Part shown: in pieces, positions 1 to 9,142 of the stretch
Layout of the letters: each line of letters starts with the position of its first letter
How positions within the stretch are numbered: position 1 is the stretch's first letter
Source of the DNA: Promethearchaeota archaeon
Lineage (GTDB): Archaea > Asgardarchaeota > Lokiarchaeia > Sigynarchaeales > SOKP01
Length of the DNA: 64,000 bases
Assembly: GCA_014730295.1 (NCBI GenBank)
Contig: WJIN01000085.1
Coordinates: forward strand, 7,768-71,767
Reading direction: 5' to 3'
Position numbers and translations under genes: made by a program
The notes under the pieces: model-generated
The model's database searches: none
What the model was told of the DNA's origin: nothing
Seen by the model: only the letters and a program-made list of their open reading frames with translations

Positions 1-1083
1 ACCGCCCTACACGGTCATGCAATGTATCAATGGGTTAAAAATACACGGAAACCCTATGGTTTAGGTTGCTATGGTGGACTTCCAAGTCAAGATATGATGA
101 ATATGGCCTCCATAGCATGTGGAGGAGATGAAGAGTTAATTAATAAGCCCCGACTGGTTGGGTTTTTCAGTACCACAAGTCCGCTTCATTTCCCGAAAAT
201 TATGACGAATGGTTTAGAAATATTTGCAAAATATAAACAGCCAACCATCGTGGCGCCAGAGGCTCTTGCGGGAGCATCTGCTCCGGTCACACTCGCTGGA
301 CTCCTGACTCAGACTAATGCAGAAAATCTCGGTGGGGCTGTCTTAGCTCAGATCTATAATCCCGGTGCAAGACTTTTTTATGGAACGGTATCGCACATCA
401 CTGATATGAAAACAGGAAACTCCGCAATGGGATCGATAGAAACTGGATTGATAACGACGGGGGTAGCTCAGTTAGCTGATTTTTACGGATATCCCTCAAG
501 AGGTCCGGGATGTGTCACCGACTCAAAAATCCTAGATCTACAGAATGGATTTGAGCGATTACAAACTTTAATGTTAGCAGCACAAGCGGGCATCAATTAT
601 ATCACATGTGCGGGTACATACGAAGCTACCTTAATTGAAGCTTTAGAGCTTTTATTAATTGATGACGACTTAGTAGGAATGATAAAGCGAGCATTGGAAG
701 GGATTAAAGTGAATGAGGATACAATAGCACTCGATGTTATTGAAAAAGTCGCTACAAGTGAGAAAAAAGGGGCTACTTTTTTGGGAGAAATGCATACACT
801 TAAAAATATGAAAACTTCGCTATATATGCCTAAATTAGTTGATAGGAATAGACGGAGTACGTGGTGGAAGAAGGGTGCAAAAGATATTATTGAGCGAGCG
901 GGTGAAAAGGTGGAGGAAATACTTGATAGCCATAAGCAACCTGATGTCTCAGAGGAGATCGATAACAAATTACAAAAATATTTAGAAAAAATTGAATCTC
1001 GCTCATTAAAGGATTATATGGAAGCTGAAGGGCTTACATCCGCGGCTGCTCCAGTACCGGGATCTGATATTAAAGATGATTAA
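1..1083 (+). CDS. MttB-family amine methyltransferase (5' end cut by window)
   Basis: The frame is open from base 1, seven codons before the ATG at 22, so the gene enters from outside and about the C-terminal three quarters of a roughly 480-residue protein is seen. It is a TIM-barrel methyltransferase of the MttB/MtgB family (COG5598): residues ~87-93 read APVTLAG, ~157-169 a YPSRGPGCVTDSK loop, and ~186-200 the AQAG segment, counting from the ATG at 22. Members pass a methyl group from a tertiary or quaternary amine to a corrinoid protein. There is no in-frame TAG in the visible part, so it is a non-pyrrolysine member; a quaternary amine such as glycine betaine is a more likely substrate than trimethylamine, but this is inference. 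A UroD/MtbA-like gene follows at once on the same strand. A candidate corrinoid partner lies far away at 53324-53956. Confidence 0.9.
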   Translation, partial: TALHGHAMYQWVKNTRKPYGLGCYGGLPSQDMMNMASIACGGDEELINKPRLVGFFSTTSPLHFPKIMTNGLEIFAKYKQPTIVAPEALAGASAPVTLAGLLTQTNAENLGGAVLAQIYNPGARLFYGTVSHITDMKTGNSAMGSIETGLITTGVAQLADFYGYPSRGPGCVTDSKILDLQNGFERLQTLMLAAQAGINYITCAGTYEATLIEALELLLIDDDLVGMIKRALEGIKVNEDTIALDVIEKVATSEKKGATFLGEMHTLKNMKTSLYMPKLVDRNRRSTWWKKGAKDIIERAGEKVEEILDSHKQPDVSEEIDNKLQKYLEKIESRSLKDYMEAEGLTSAAAPVPGSDIKDD

Positions 1084-1171
1084 ACTAAACGGGTGAATCA
1101 TAATTTCGTACATATTTGATAATCTTCGAGAGGGACATCCTTGGTTTTCATTATTTGCGATTGAAGCCTAT

Positions 1172-2092
1172 ATGGAATCAAAGGGTTTGAATATTTCCCC
1201 TGCAAGTCAAGTTAATGCCTTACGAGAGTTTCAGAGGACTTATAAATTTGATCTCGCATTTCCCCGAATGGATTTAGATGAGTATGTTGAAATAATTTCG
1301 AATGCCGAAGAAAAAAAGGCACAAATTTCAAAGAGTAAAGAGTGGAGTAAATTTGAACCAAGCGAAATCCTTAGAACGACATCTCCAGAAGATATCTACC
1401 AATCTTCGACTTATAGGGTATTAAAGGATTTACATGACCACTCAAATGGGATTTTCCGATATATAGGAGGATATGTTCCCGCTCCGTATACATTAATCTC
1501 ACTTATACTTGACCTACAGACAGCATCTGAACTAGTAATATTTAACCCAAAATACTTAAAATCACTTGTGGAATTTAGCGTCCCCATTATCAAGCAATAT
1601 ACCAACTTAATCAGCCAATTTGTTGATACCCTTTTCATTTTGGCACCTAGCGAATGCACCATTATGAAAAATTCCTATATTGAGATCGTGCAAGATTCGA
1701 TGAATAATATCATACGTTATTGCGTTTCAGAGTTAAATAAACCCACTCTGATCCATTTCTGTGCAAATAAAGTGAGTCAAGTAGTTAATGAAGAGGTGGT
1801 GAAACCTATGAAGGAAGCTGGTATAATCGGCTTGAATATTCCTAATATAATTGAAAATAAGGATTTAGCTAAGAAATATAATCTAATATTATGCGGAGGA
1901 ATTGATCCTGTAAAAATCCAAGTAGAACTCGAACAAAAAACGCTAAATGAATTGAGAGAATTACTCCAAGCAACTAACGATATTAAATATATCTTTGCGA
2001 CAAACTGCCAAGTAAAATGGGCACCTGGACAGAAATCCTCTGAAGAACTTAATCTTCTCTTTAAGCATATCAGAAATTTGTTAAAAAAATAA
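1172..2092 (+). CDS. Uroporphyrinogen decarboxylase/MtbA-like methyltransferase
   Basis: This is a (beta/alpha)8 protein of the UroD family that includes MtbA/MtaA, the methylcobalamin:coenzyme M methyltransferases. Those enzymes hold zinc with a His-x-Cys pair and a distant Cys; here H195, C197 and C279 fit, and a CGGID segment lies at 241-245. It probably takes the methyl group from the corrinoid protein served by the upstream MttB-type enzyme and passes it to a thiol or other acceptor; the acceptor is not evident. The ATG at 1172 is the first in frame, but the frame stays open back to 1097 and the extra residues (DNLREGHPWFSLFAIEAY) look like protein, with a GGTGA ribosome site at 1092-1096. 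The true start may therefore be a non-standard codon (ATA 1100 or ATT 1103). Same operon as the preceding gene. Confidence 0.8.
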   Translation: MESKGLNISPASQVNALREFQRTYKFDLAFPRMDLDEYVEIISNAEEKKAQISKSKEWSKFEPSEILRTTSPEDIYQSSTYRVLKDLHDHSNGIFRYIGGYVPAPYTLISLILDLQTASELVIFNPKYLKSLVEFSVPIIKQYTNLISQFVDTLFILAPSECTIMKNSYIEIVQDSMNNIIRYCVSELNKPTLIHFCANKVSQVVNEEVVKPMKEAGIIGLNIPNIIENKDLAKKYNLILCGGIDPVKIQVELEQKTLNELRELLQATNDIKYIFATNCQVKWAPGQKSSEELNLLFKHIRNLLKK

Positions 2093-2159
2093 TTAATCGA
2101 GATTTTTGAAATAAATTTCCATTTCTTTTAATTTAAAAAATTTCCAAAAAGTTATTAAA

Positions 2160-4226
2160 ATGAACATTGAAGTTGATAAAGCTAGTTTTAAAGTAGACAA
2201 TAAATTCTTTTTTCCACTCGGTTTTAATTATTGGCCGCGAGATATGGCAGTTTATTTATGGAAAGAGTATGAGTCTCACGTTATTGAGAGAGAAATGAAA
2301 ATTATATCTCAATTAGGCGCAAACTGTATTAGGATGTTTATTCGATGGGAAGACTTGAATCCCATTATGGGAAAAATTGATGAGTCTTTATTTTCTAAAT
2401 TTGATGATTTCATACAGCGAGCTAAAAAATATGATATAAAACTCATTCCAACATTGTTGATTGGACACATGTCCGGTCAGGATTGGTTTCCCAAATGGCT
2501 CGAATTATCTGAGAAGGAGAAAGAAAGAAGTGATGTGAAGTATCAGATAATTGGAAAACCTCCCGAAGGAAAAGAGGAGTGTCTTATTAGAGATATCTAT
2601 ACAGATATAACAGCTGTAGAAAATAGTAAATTGCAACTTAAGGTTCTATTAGAAAAATATAAAAATAATAAGACTATTCTCTCTTGGGATATAAGCAATG
2701 AGAATCAATATTGGATGGAACCCAAAAATCCGAAGATCGGCACACAATACGTTAGAAATATGGTAGAATTTATGAAGAATATCGATCCCAATCATCCTAT
2801 TACCTATGGGATGGGAAAACCAGATGGACCTTCTGGTTTTATCTCCTTTGGAAAAGAAGGATTTGCTAAGTATTTAGATTATTACTCCGTACACGTGTAT
2901 CCGGAATGGTTATATCCGATGACGGCCAACATAGTGGATTTTTATATTTCCTACAGAATCGCATATGAATGCTGTTTGGCAAAATTAGCGTCCTTGCCCA
3001 TTCAGCTTCAAGAATTTGGTCTCTCAGATATGTTTTTCCCTCTCATTGATGAGGAAACCAAACATAAATTAATTTATGGATATTTCAATGTTGCCTTATG
3101 GGGTGTAGTTTTAAATGAGGTAAATGCGGGTGCATTGACGTGGGGTTTTTGCGATTTTTTGCCTGAATTAAAACATAGAAATCCCTACGATCATAAACAA
3201 TTTGAACTCTATTTTGGTGCGGTTGATGATGAATATAATATAAAGCCGGGAGGCTTAGCATTCCAAAAGTTTTCTGAATTCATTCAAGAGTTTGATCTTT
3301 CTAATTATTATGCGAAAAAACCAAAAGTAGCAATTATCCTTCCAGATAAATTTAACGAGTATATTAAAGTCGAGAGTGAAAAAGATATTCTGGAAGAAAA
3401 CACCTTGAATCATTCTAAAGCTCTTTTTTCATCCTTCATTTTTGCTAAAATGTGCCATAGAAACGTAGATTTTATTTCAATCGATCTTAAGGATTTAGAT
3501 TTAGAAAAATACAAAGTACTGATTTTACCTAATGCTTACAATTTATCAAAGAAGACAGAAAATGCTATTTTAACCTTTCTTCATTCCGGAGTAAATCGAA
3601 TTGCCTATATATCTTCCAATACTTTTTTACCAGAGAATATCTTTGGAAATTTGAAATGGATAAATAAAAAGAAAAGAATGAGAAAATTGGAATTAAATTT
3701 AGATAAGAATTTACCCTTCTCTTTCTTTAATAAGACACTTGAATTCAAGGCAATAAAGTCCCAGATTATTCTAGAGAAGAACGAAAATGATAAAGACCTC
3801 ATTCCAATCTATAAAGATGGTGATGGAACTCCTCTAATGTTCTATAAGTTATATCCTAATGATAATAAGGCTATTTTTCTGGGAATTTCTCCGGAAATTA
3901 ATCATACGCAACTTAAAGATTCATATAAACAAGAAAGTGCTTTAGAATTATTTTCCAACCTTTTTAAATTAGCTAATTTAGAACCGTATATAGAATGCGA
4001 TAATCCTCTCATCGAAATTTCGATTTTGTATAACCAAAATTCTCAGGAAGCTATTCTAATCGTGATTAATCATGAGTTCTCGGAACAATCTTGTCATATC
4101 AAGTTAAAAGAACAATGGGGGTATATTTACGAATATTATGGAATGGATTTTATACAGAAAGGAGAATTATTAGAATTCACGCTACCTGCCTTTGGAAGTT
4201 ATGTCCTAATCCTGAAAAATAATTAG
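2160..4226 (+). CDS. Glycoside hydrolase, clan GH-A (GH5/GH42-like), cytoplasmic
   Basis: 688 residues with no signal peptide. The N-terminal ~380 residues form a TIM barrel: ANCIRMFIRW near 54-63, the acid/base Glu in WDISNEN (E181) and the nucleophile Glu in LQEFG (E285). A second domain starting near residue 390 (KPKVAIILPD) resembles the glutamine-amidotransferase-like fold placed after the barrel in beta-galactosidases and related enzymes, and a short beta-rich end follows. It should cleave a beta-linked mannoside, galactoside or similar oligosaccharide after import; the sugar cannot be assigned. It lies 67 nt after the UroD-like gene on the same strand and may be transcribed with it or from its own AT-rich promoter. 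No ribosome site is clear before the ATG. Confidence 0.78.
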   Translation: MNIEVDKASFKVDNKFFFPLGFNYWPRDMAVYLWKEYESHVIEREMKIISQLGANCIRMFIRWEDLNPIMGKIDESLFSKFDDFIQRAKKYDIKLIPTLLIGHMSGQDWFPKWLELSEKEKERSDVKYQIIGKPPEGKEECLIRDIYTDITAVENSKLQLKVLLEKYKNNKTILSWDISNENQYWMEPKNPKIGTQYVRNMVEFMKNIDPNHPITYGMGKPDGPSGFISFGKEGFAKYLDYYSVHVYPEWLYPMTANIVDFYISYRIAYECCLAKLASLPIQLQEFGLSDMFFPLIDEETKHKLIYGYFNVALWGVVLNEVNAGALTWGFCDFLPELKHRNPYDHKQFELYFGAVDDEYNIKPGGLAFQKFSEFIQEFDLSNYYAKKPKVAIILPDKFNEYIKVESEKDILEENTLNHSKALFSSFIFAKMCHRNVDFISIDLKDLDLEKYKVLILPNAYNLSKKTENAILTFLHSGVNRIAYISSNTFLPENIFGNLKWINKKKRMRKLELNLDKNLPFSFFNKTLEFKAIKSQIILEKNENDKDLIPIYKDGDGTPLMFYKLYPNDNKAIFLGISPEINHTQLKDSYKQESALELFSNLFKLANLEPYIECDNPLIEISILYNQNSQEAILIVINHEFSEQSCHIKLKEQWGYIYEYYGMDFIQKGELLEFTLPAFGSYVLILKNN

Positions 4227-4242
4227 ATCTCTAATTTCAAAT

Positions 4243-5154
4243 TCAATCGCATAACTTTTTTTCTTTCCAAGTATTAAAATAGAACGCCTGATACATTATA
4301 TCAAATATAAGTGAGTTTATATCTTCTTCTTTTATCTTTTGCGTTAATTCATTTAAATCTTTCATATTGTTCGTCCATACCCAACAATGAATCAAATTCG
4401 GTAAATTACTGAATGTCCAGACATAAAAAAGGTTCGGATGATATTTTTCGTTCAAGTATCTCGCAAAACTAGTTTTGTTCATTGTTGGATTTTTCTCAAT
4501 TTGAAACACAGCAAAAATGTCATTGGAAGCTTTCGGGTTGAAATTTATTGATAATTCAATAATACCTTCTTCTATCAAGCGGTCTAAACGCCTTCGAACC
4601 GTATTGGGAGTACTGTTTACATCCTCCGCAACCTCCCTAATAGGCTTTCTCGCGTCCGTACGTAATGACCTGATAATCTCAATATCTAATGTATCATAGT
4701 CCATTGAGCTTGATTTAGGTACGATATAAGGAACGGGAGATATATATTGTATCCCCGAGAGGAGTCCAACATTCGGAGATAGTATTTTCGCCATTTCTGA
4801 GACAAATTGCGAATATTCTTCGAGTTGATGGATATCTTCCAGCATAGCTCCAATATACACATAATTTCTGCTCGAAAGGATTATTTGCCAAGTATTTTCG
4901 TGCTCACCAATCTTGTTAATTAGATTATTATCAACTGATATATTACTTTGTCCAAAAATGAAGGTATAGAGTGCGTTAATAGCATATGGTTTCAATCTTG
5001 CCGTAAAACGTTCGATTATCCCCAAATCTACCAAATTTTGAACTCTTTTATAAACCGCATTTACCGACAATCCTAAATAATCTGAAATCTCCCTATAGGT
5101 TAAACGTGAATTGTTCATGAGAAGAAGAATGATCTTAAGATCTAACTCATCCAT
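4243..5154 (-). CDS. Lrp/AsnC-type regulator with two winged-HTH domains
   Basis: 303 residues holding two AsnC-type helix-turn-helix units. The first is at residues ~1-60 (LTYREISDYLGLSVNAVYKR), the second at ~150-205 (IREVAEDVNSTPNTVRRRLD). Each is followed by a ~90-residue alpha/beta segment in place of the normal ligand-sensing RAM domain. The arrangement is a tandem duplication of an Lrp-like protein, a form seen in archaea. It is probably a DNA-binding transcription factor acting locally. A TATA-like TTTATAAT lies about 25 nt upstream of its start, suggesting a leaderless transcript. It is divergent from the flavoprotein gene at 5369, with which it shares a 214-nt promoter region, so that gene is a possible target. 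Confidence 0.85.
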   Translation of the reverse strand: MDELDLKIILLLMNNSRLTYREISDYLGLSVNAVYKRVQNLVDLGIIERFTARLKPYAINALYTFIFGQSNISVDNNLINKIGEHENTWQIILSSRNYVYIGAMLEDIHQLEEYSQFVSEMAKILSPNVGLLSGIQYISPVPYIVPKSSSMDYDTLDIEIIRSLRTDARKPIREVAEDVNSTPNTVRRRLDRLIEEGIIELSINFNPKASNDIFAVFQIEKNPTMNKTSFARYLNEKYHPNLFYVWTFSNLPNLIHCWVWTNNMKDLNELTQKIKEEDINSLIFDIMYQAFYFNTWKEKKLCD

Positions 5155-5368
5155 ATAACTTCATATGAAAATTATAAATAAAATAATTTTAGGTATAAAG
5201 CAAATAAAACTCCTTTTTTTAAAGATCAATTTATCAACCATGTGGTGTAAAAATCTGCAATTTGAAAAAGGGTAATTTCACTTTTTTTTATTTAGTTTTA
5301 AACAAGGTTTTATAAGGTGATGATTAGCTCTCACTATATATGGGAAGAAAACATATAAGGTTAACAAA

Positions 5369-6157
5369 ATGAAAATTTTAGCAATCATTAGTAGTTATCG
5401 GAAAAATGGCCACACTTCAAAAGTTGTTGATCTATTAAAACAAGAAGTCGAATCCGGGGCTTCTAAAGATGGAAGATTTATAGCATTTGGAAAGTTATTT
5501 TTGGGTGATTATGAGATTAATCACTGTAAAGGTTGTAGGGTGTGTATGGAACGAGGAGAACAATATTGTCCCTTAAAAGATGATGTACCAGTAATCAAAG
5601 CGAAAATAGATGATGCGGATGCTGTTATTTTTGCGAGTCCGGTATATGTGGGGGATGTGAGTTCTTCAATGAAGGCGTTAATGGACCGTTTGGCATATGT
5701 TTGCCATCGACCTGAATTTTATGATAAATGCGCAATTATAATAGCGACGACGAATGCAACGAGTCTAAAGAGAACTATTCGTACGCTAGGTGCGGCTACT
5801 TATAGTTGGGGTTTTAAAACTCTAGGAACTCAGGGTTTTAAAACTACTACTTCAAATGATTCAATTGAGACCTTAAAAGAACGATATGAAAAAAAAATTC
5901 GAAAATTAGCGAGAAAATTATATTCGGGAGTCAAGAAAAAAGGTTATTTGAATCCATCGGTCATCTCGTTGGCAGCATTTAAATTGCAGCAAAAAGGTCA
6001 TGCAAGTGAAAAAGATGCGAGTTCAGTAGATTATGAATATTGGGACCATAAGGGGTGGGTCAATCCCGATCGGCACTATTATATTGAGGTTGATATAAGT
6101 CCATTGAAATTATTAATATCAAAAGTCTTATATGGCATATTTTCTCTGGTGTTCTAA
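5369..6157 (+). CDS. Iron-sulfur flavoprotein (NADPH-dependent FMN reductase family)
   Basis: A flavodoxin-fold protein. The N-terminus (MKILAIISSYRKNGHT) is the FMN phosphate loop and ASPVYVGDVSSSMKALMDR (near 89-107) the second FMN-contact loop. Between them C53, C56, C59 and C67 form a CX2CX2CX7C motif, the compact [4Fe-4S] site of archaeal Isf proteins. Isf-type proteins move electrons between ferredoxin, NAD(P)H and acceptors such as O2 or peroxide. The C-terminal ~65 residues extend beyond the usual family end and finish in a hydrophobic stretch (LLISKVLYGIFSLVF), which may touch the membrane. A TATA-like TTTTATAAG near 5311 lies about 55 nt before the start. It converges with the CCG-domain genes. 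Confidence 0.85.
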   Translation: MKILAIISSYRKNGHTSKVVDLLKQEVESGASKDGRFIAFGKLFLGDYEINHCKGCRVCMERGEQYCPLKDDVPVIKAKIDDADAVIFASPVYVGDVSSSMKALMDRLAYVCHRPEFYDKCAIIIATTNATSLKRTIRTLGAATYSWGFKTLGTQGFKTTTSNDSIETLKERYEKKIRKLARKLYSGVKKKGYLNPSVISLAAFKLQQKGHASEKDASSVDYEYWDHKGWVNPDRHYYIEVDISPLKLLISKVLYGIFSLVF

Positions 6158-6181
6158 AACCTTTTTTTCTTTACTTTTCCT

Positions 6182-7159
6182 CTAGTCTGATAATAATTCC
6201 GGCAAATCCCGTATCTTTTGTTTGATTCGAGCTCGCTTTCCGAAAACTTTTATAAACCAATAACAATCAGGACAATAGTATGTAACGAAATTCCCTTCAT
6301 AATCTTGGACGCGTAACTTAGCTATTTTTTCTGCAACATCTTTTCTGAGCTGATGACCTACTCCACCCCCACAACAAAATAATGGAATATTAATAACTTT
6401 ATACCCCGATTGCTCGAGCAAAGATTCGATTTTATCCTTTACTTCAGGCATACAGTCATAAATGAGCGGACAAGCGTGTTGGATACTGACTTCACCTGAT
6501 TTTTGTGTTGTTGCGGGCTTTAAATATTTGGTATAATACTCGATCTCAATACCTAAATCAGAATAATGCTTCTCAAATGTCATATAACAGCTTGGACATA
6601 TAGTAATAATTTTTTTAAATCCTTTATCCTTGAAAATTTTTCTATTTCTCTTGATAAGTAGATTATAGGTTTCTGTATCGCCTGTAACAAGAATAGGATA
6701 TGCACAACATATTTCTTTATCTAAAACCGTGTATTCTATGCCCTTGTCTAATAAATATTTCGCCGCATGTTCTCCATATTGAGGAACTTTTACGTTCACG
6801 AAACAGCCGAAATATAGTAGGATATCACTCTCTTTCGGAATTCCTTTTGGAAGTCTGATCCGTCTTTTAGCATCCTTATAGGGACTTCCATATTTTTCAA
6901 AAATATGTTTCGTCTCTTTTAAATTTTCAACAGTATTTCCATCTTCAAGAAATTTTTGTTTTAAAAGGATTCGCTCATCTGAGGTCCCACATTCACGGCA
7001 ATGTACGCAGTTATATAGTTTTTTATAATCTTCTTGTTGAAACTGGTATTGATCCCGCGTTCTAAGAAGTTCTTTAACCTCTTCATTGGTAAGAAAATTA
7101 TCTGGCTCAACCTCCTGCGTGGGATATTTTCTTTTCTCACTTCGCTTCTCATTACCCAT
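6182..7159 (-). CDS. HdrB/HdrD-like CCG-domain Fe-S protein, copy B
   Basis: Contains two CCG-type cysteine-rich domains of the heterodisulfide reductase/GlpC/LutA superfamily. The first has YFGC, EICCAYP and CPSC, the second CPLIYDC, FCCGGG and YYCPDC. These motifs hold non-cubane [4Fe-4S] clusters that act on disulfides or quinones. Before them C51, C54 and C57 form a CX2CX2C set, but the fourth Cys (CP) expected of a ferredoxin-type cluster is absent. The N-terminus (YPTQEVEPDNFLTNEEV) matches the neighbouring paralogue almost residue for residue, so the two arose by tandem duplication. It is probably cytoplasmic and part of an electron-transfer complex; its partner is not in the window. 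Gap to the upstream copy is 35 nt, suggesting one operon. Confidence 0.82.
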   Translation of the reverse strand: MGNEKRSEKRKYPTQEVEPDNFLTNEEVKELLRTRDQYQFQQEDYKKLYNCVHCRECGTSDERILLKQKFLEDGNTVENLKETKHIFEKYGSPYKDAKRRIRLPKGIPKESDILLYFGCFVNVKVPQYGEHAAKYLLDKGIEYTVLDKEICCAYPILVTGDTETYNLLIKRNRKIFKDKGFKKIITICPSCYMTFEKHYSDLGIEIEYYTKYLKPATTQKSGEVSIQHACPLIYDCMPEVKDKIESLLEQSGYKVINIPLFCCGGGVGHQLRKDVAEKIAKLRVQDYEGNFVTYYCPDCYWFIKVFGKRARIKQKIRDLPELLSD

Positions 7160-7194
7160 ATTATAACCTATTAAAATAATTATATATAAACTAA

Positions 7195-8178
7195 CTACAT
7201 AAGTAATTCAAATACATCTTTCGCCTTAGGATGAATTCTGTACTTTTTAGCGAATCTATAGAGCCACCACCAGCAACTCACGCAATAGGTTGTCACGAAG
7301 TCTATATTCTCTTGGTCATAATCCTTGATCCGCTTTTCTCCGATATCATCTATGACATCGAGCCGATGCATGCGTCCTAAGCCGTGTCCGCAGCACCAAT
7401 GGGGGATCTCCACAACGTCGTATCCACTTTTCTTGAAAATCTCCTCCACGAACTTATCCACGTTATCTCGTCCTCGAAACATTAACTGACAGAGGTGTTG
7501 AAATGCCACGTTTCCTGATTTTTCCTCCTCTGAGGGTCTGAGATAATCCACGATATATGAAATTTTAATATCCTTATCCATTGCCTCGGCATAATCATTT
7601 CTGAATAAATGATAACATGCGGGACATAAACAAATGATCTCCTCGTAATTTTTAAAGATTTTGATATTCTCATTCATGCAAACTTCCAGCTCTGTATTCG
7701 AACCTGATACATACCACGGCCATCCGCAGCATATCTCCTCATTAAGTATAGTGAAGTCAATATCTCGATGTAATAAGTATTCGAGAGCATGCTGGGTATA
7801 TTTAGGAATCTTCATCGTCGAAAGACATCCCATAAAGAATAAGGTCTCCGAATCTTCTGGAATTCCTTCGGGAATCTTTATTCGCATCTGTTTCATAGGA
7901 TAGGGCGTGCGATATTTTTCAAAACATTCTCTCATATTCTCTATATCGTCAAAGGTATATCCTTGCTCGAGATATTTTTGCTTTAATCGAATTCGATCCT
8001 CCTCGGTATCGCATTCCCCGCAATCTACACAATTATAGATCCTATAATAATCATCTTCTGTAAATTCAATCTCGTCTATGTTATTTATCATCTCGCGGAC
8101 TTGCTCATCTGTAATGAAATTTTCGGGGTCAACTTCTTTTGTTGGATAATTCTCCCGTCCTTCAATTCTCTCATCCAT
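7195..8178 (-). CDS. HdrB/HdrD-like CCG-domain Fe-S protein, copy A
   Basis: Paralogue of the adjacent gene, with the same order of elements: N-terminal YPTKEVDPENFITDEQV, a CX2CX2C triplet (NCVDCGEC), then two CCG domains (FFMGC, EICCGWP, CPAC; then CQLM, HWCCGHG, YCVSC). It begins the two-gene operon, with an AAGGTG ribosome site 8-10 nt before the ATG. Family members bind special [4Fe-4S] clusters and reduce disulfides (HdrB/D) or pass electrons from lactate or glycerol-3-phosphate (LutA, GlpC). Neither an HdrA-like flavoprotein nor a cytochrome b partner is adjacent, so the substrate is unknown. It may form a heterodimer with the downstream copy. It is divergent from the membrane protein at 8303. 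Confidence 0.82.
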   Translation of the reverse strand: MDERIEGRENYPTKEVDPENFITDEQVREMINNIDEIEFTEDDYYRIYNCVDCGECDTEEDRIRLKQKYLEQGYTFDDIENMRECFEKYRTPYPMKQMRIKIPEGIPEDSETLFFMGCLSTMKIPKYTQHALEYLLHRDIDFTILNEEICCGWPWYVSGSNTELEVCMNENIKIFKNYEEIICLCPACYHLFRNDYAEAMDKDIKISYIVDYLRPSEEEKSGNVAFQHLCQLMFRGRDNVDKFVEEIFKKSGYDVVEIPHWCCGHGLGRMHRLDVIDDIGEKRIKDYDQENIDFVTTYCVSCWWWLYRFAKKYRIHPKAKDVFELLM

Positions 8179-8302
8179 ATATAAACACCTTAACCTTTAT
8201 GAAAGGACTTTTCCTAATAAAAATATCTTTTAGAAAATATAATAGCAAGAAATTTTTTACCAAAAAATTAAATTATAAATTGAATTCTGCAATAAGTAAT
8301 AT

Positions 8303-9025
8303 ATGAGTCTCCTTGATGGCATAATTGATGAGAAAGAAGAAATTCTATGGGAACTAAGAGAAATCGAGAATATCGTTCCTGATTTGGAGCAATCCCGATT
8401 GATAAAGAAGAAACAGAAAAGATTCGGACTCCTTCTCACATTAATTTTGGGAATCGCAGGAGTTATACTTTTTCTCATGGTGTTTATTTTTCCAGATCTT
8501 GGCAATTTTTATGGATTTTGGGTATCTCTCCCCTTCGTGGCGATTTTTATCTCATGGTATATAATCGCATCCAGAATTGACAAAATTAACAAAAAACTAA
8601 AACTCTATGAATTTTTGAGACAATATCATTCAGATGATGAATTACGCAACTATCCAATGCTCCAAGTAATAACGAAAAGACATTATATAGATTTTGAACA
8701 ATACAGACGAAAGTCATATCCAAAATGGTTTGGAAGGGATGTTTCACATATTTTAGAATATAAGAATGAATTTTGTATCTATAATTTAAGCCAGCTGACG
8801 GATATATGTAAAAATGTCAATTCAAAGAAAGATAAATATGAAATTGGGCTCTATTTTGACCTCGATGATGAAATACGCGGGGATGACGGACCCCACATAT
8901 GGATAGAAAACCTCTCCAAAGAGCAGTATATAAAAGTTTTGGATGTATTAAATAGCGTAGCTTCCCATGCAGACACTTCTTACTTATTCAAAAAACAAAA
9001 AGAGCTTGACCCTTATTGGAAATAG
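8303..9025 (+). CDS. Membrane protein of unknown function
   Basis: 240 residues; I do not recognise a family. An N-terminal helical segment of about 45 residues (acidic and basic, likely cytoplasmic) is followed by two membrane spans near residues 48-72 and 78-98. A short coiled-coil-like stretch (DKINKKLKLYEFLRQY) and a soluble C-terminal domain of ~120 residues rich in aromatic and acidic residues follow. A TATA-like AAATTATAAAT near 8268-8278 lies about 25 nt before the ATG, so the transcript is probably leaderless. The tri-longin gene follows on the same strand; in Asgard genomes such membrane proteins often neighbour trafficking-type genes, but a joint role is only inference. Confidence 0.6.
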   Translation: MSLLDGIIDEKEEILWELREIENIVPDLEQSRLIKKKQKRFGLLLTLILGIAGVILFLMVFIFPDLGNFYGFWVSLPFVAIFISWYIIASRIDKINKKLKLYEFLRQYHSDDELRNYPMLQVITKRHYIDFEQYRRKSYPKWFGRDVSHILEYKNEFCIYNLSQLTDICKNVNSKKDKYEIGLYFDLDDEIRGDDGPHIWIENLSKEQYIKVLDVLNSVASHADTSYLFKKQKELDPYWK

Positions 9026-9142
9026 GCTCAAAAGTATTTGTATTTTATGGGAAAAGAGTTTAATTTTTAATTCATAAAATCTATATTTTTGAAAAATGAT
9101 CTAATATTAAGTAATATATCATCTCAATCATCCTATTTACCT

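Noticed and set aside
1..1083. Pyrrolysine (in-frame TAG) in the MttB-like gene
   Set aside because: No TAG lies in frame in the visible part; the frame runs to TAA without interruption.
5314..5368. C/D-box RNA suggested by GTGATGA
   Set aside because: No CTGA box or terminal pairing at suitable distance; the bases lie in the promoter/leader of the flavoprotein gene.
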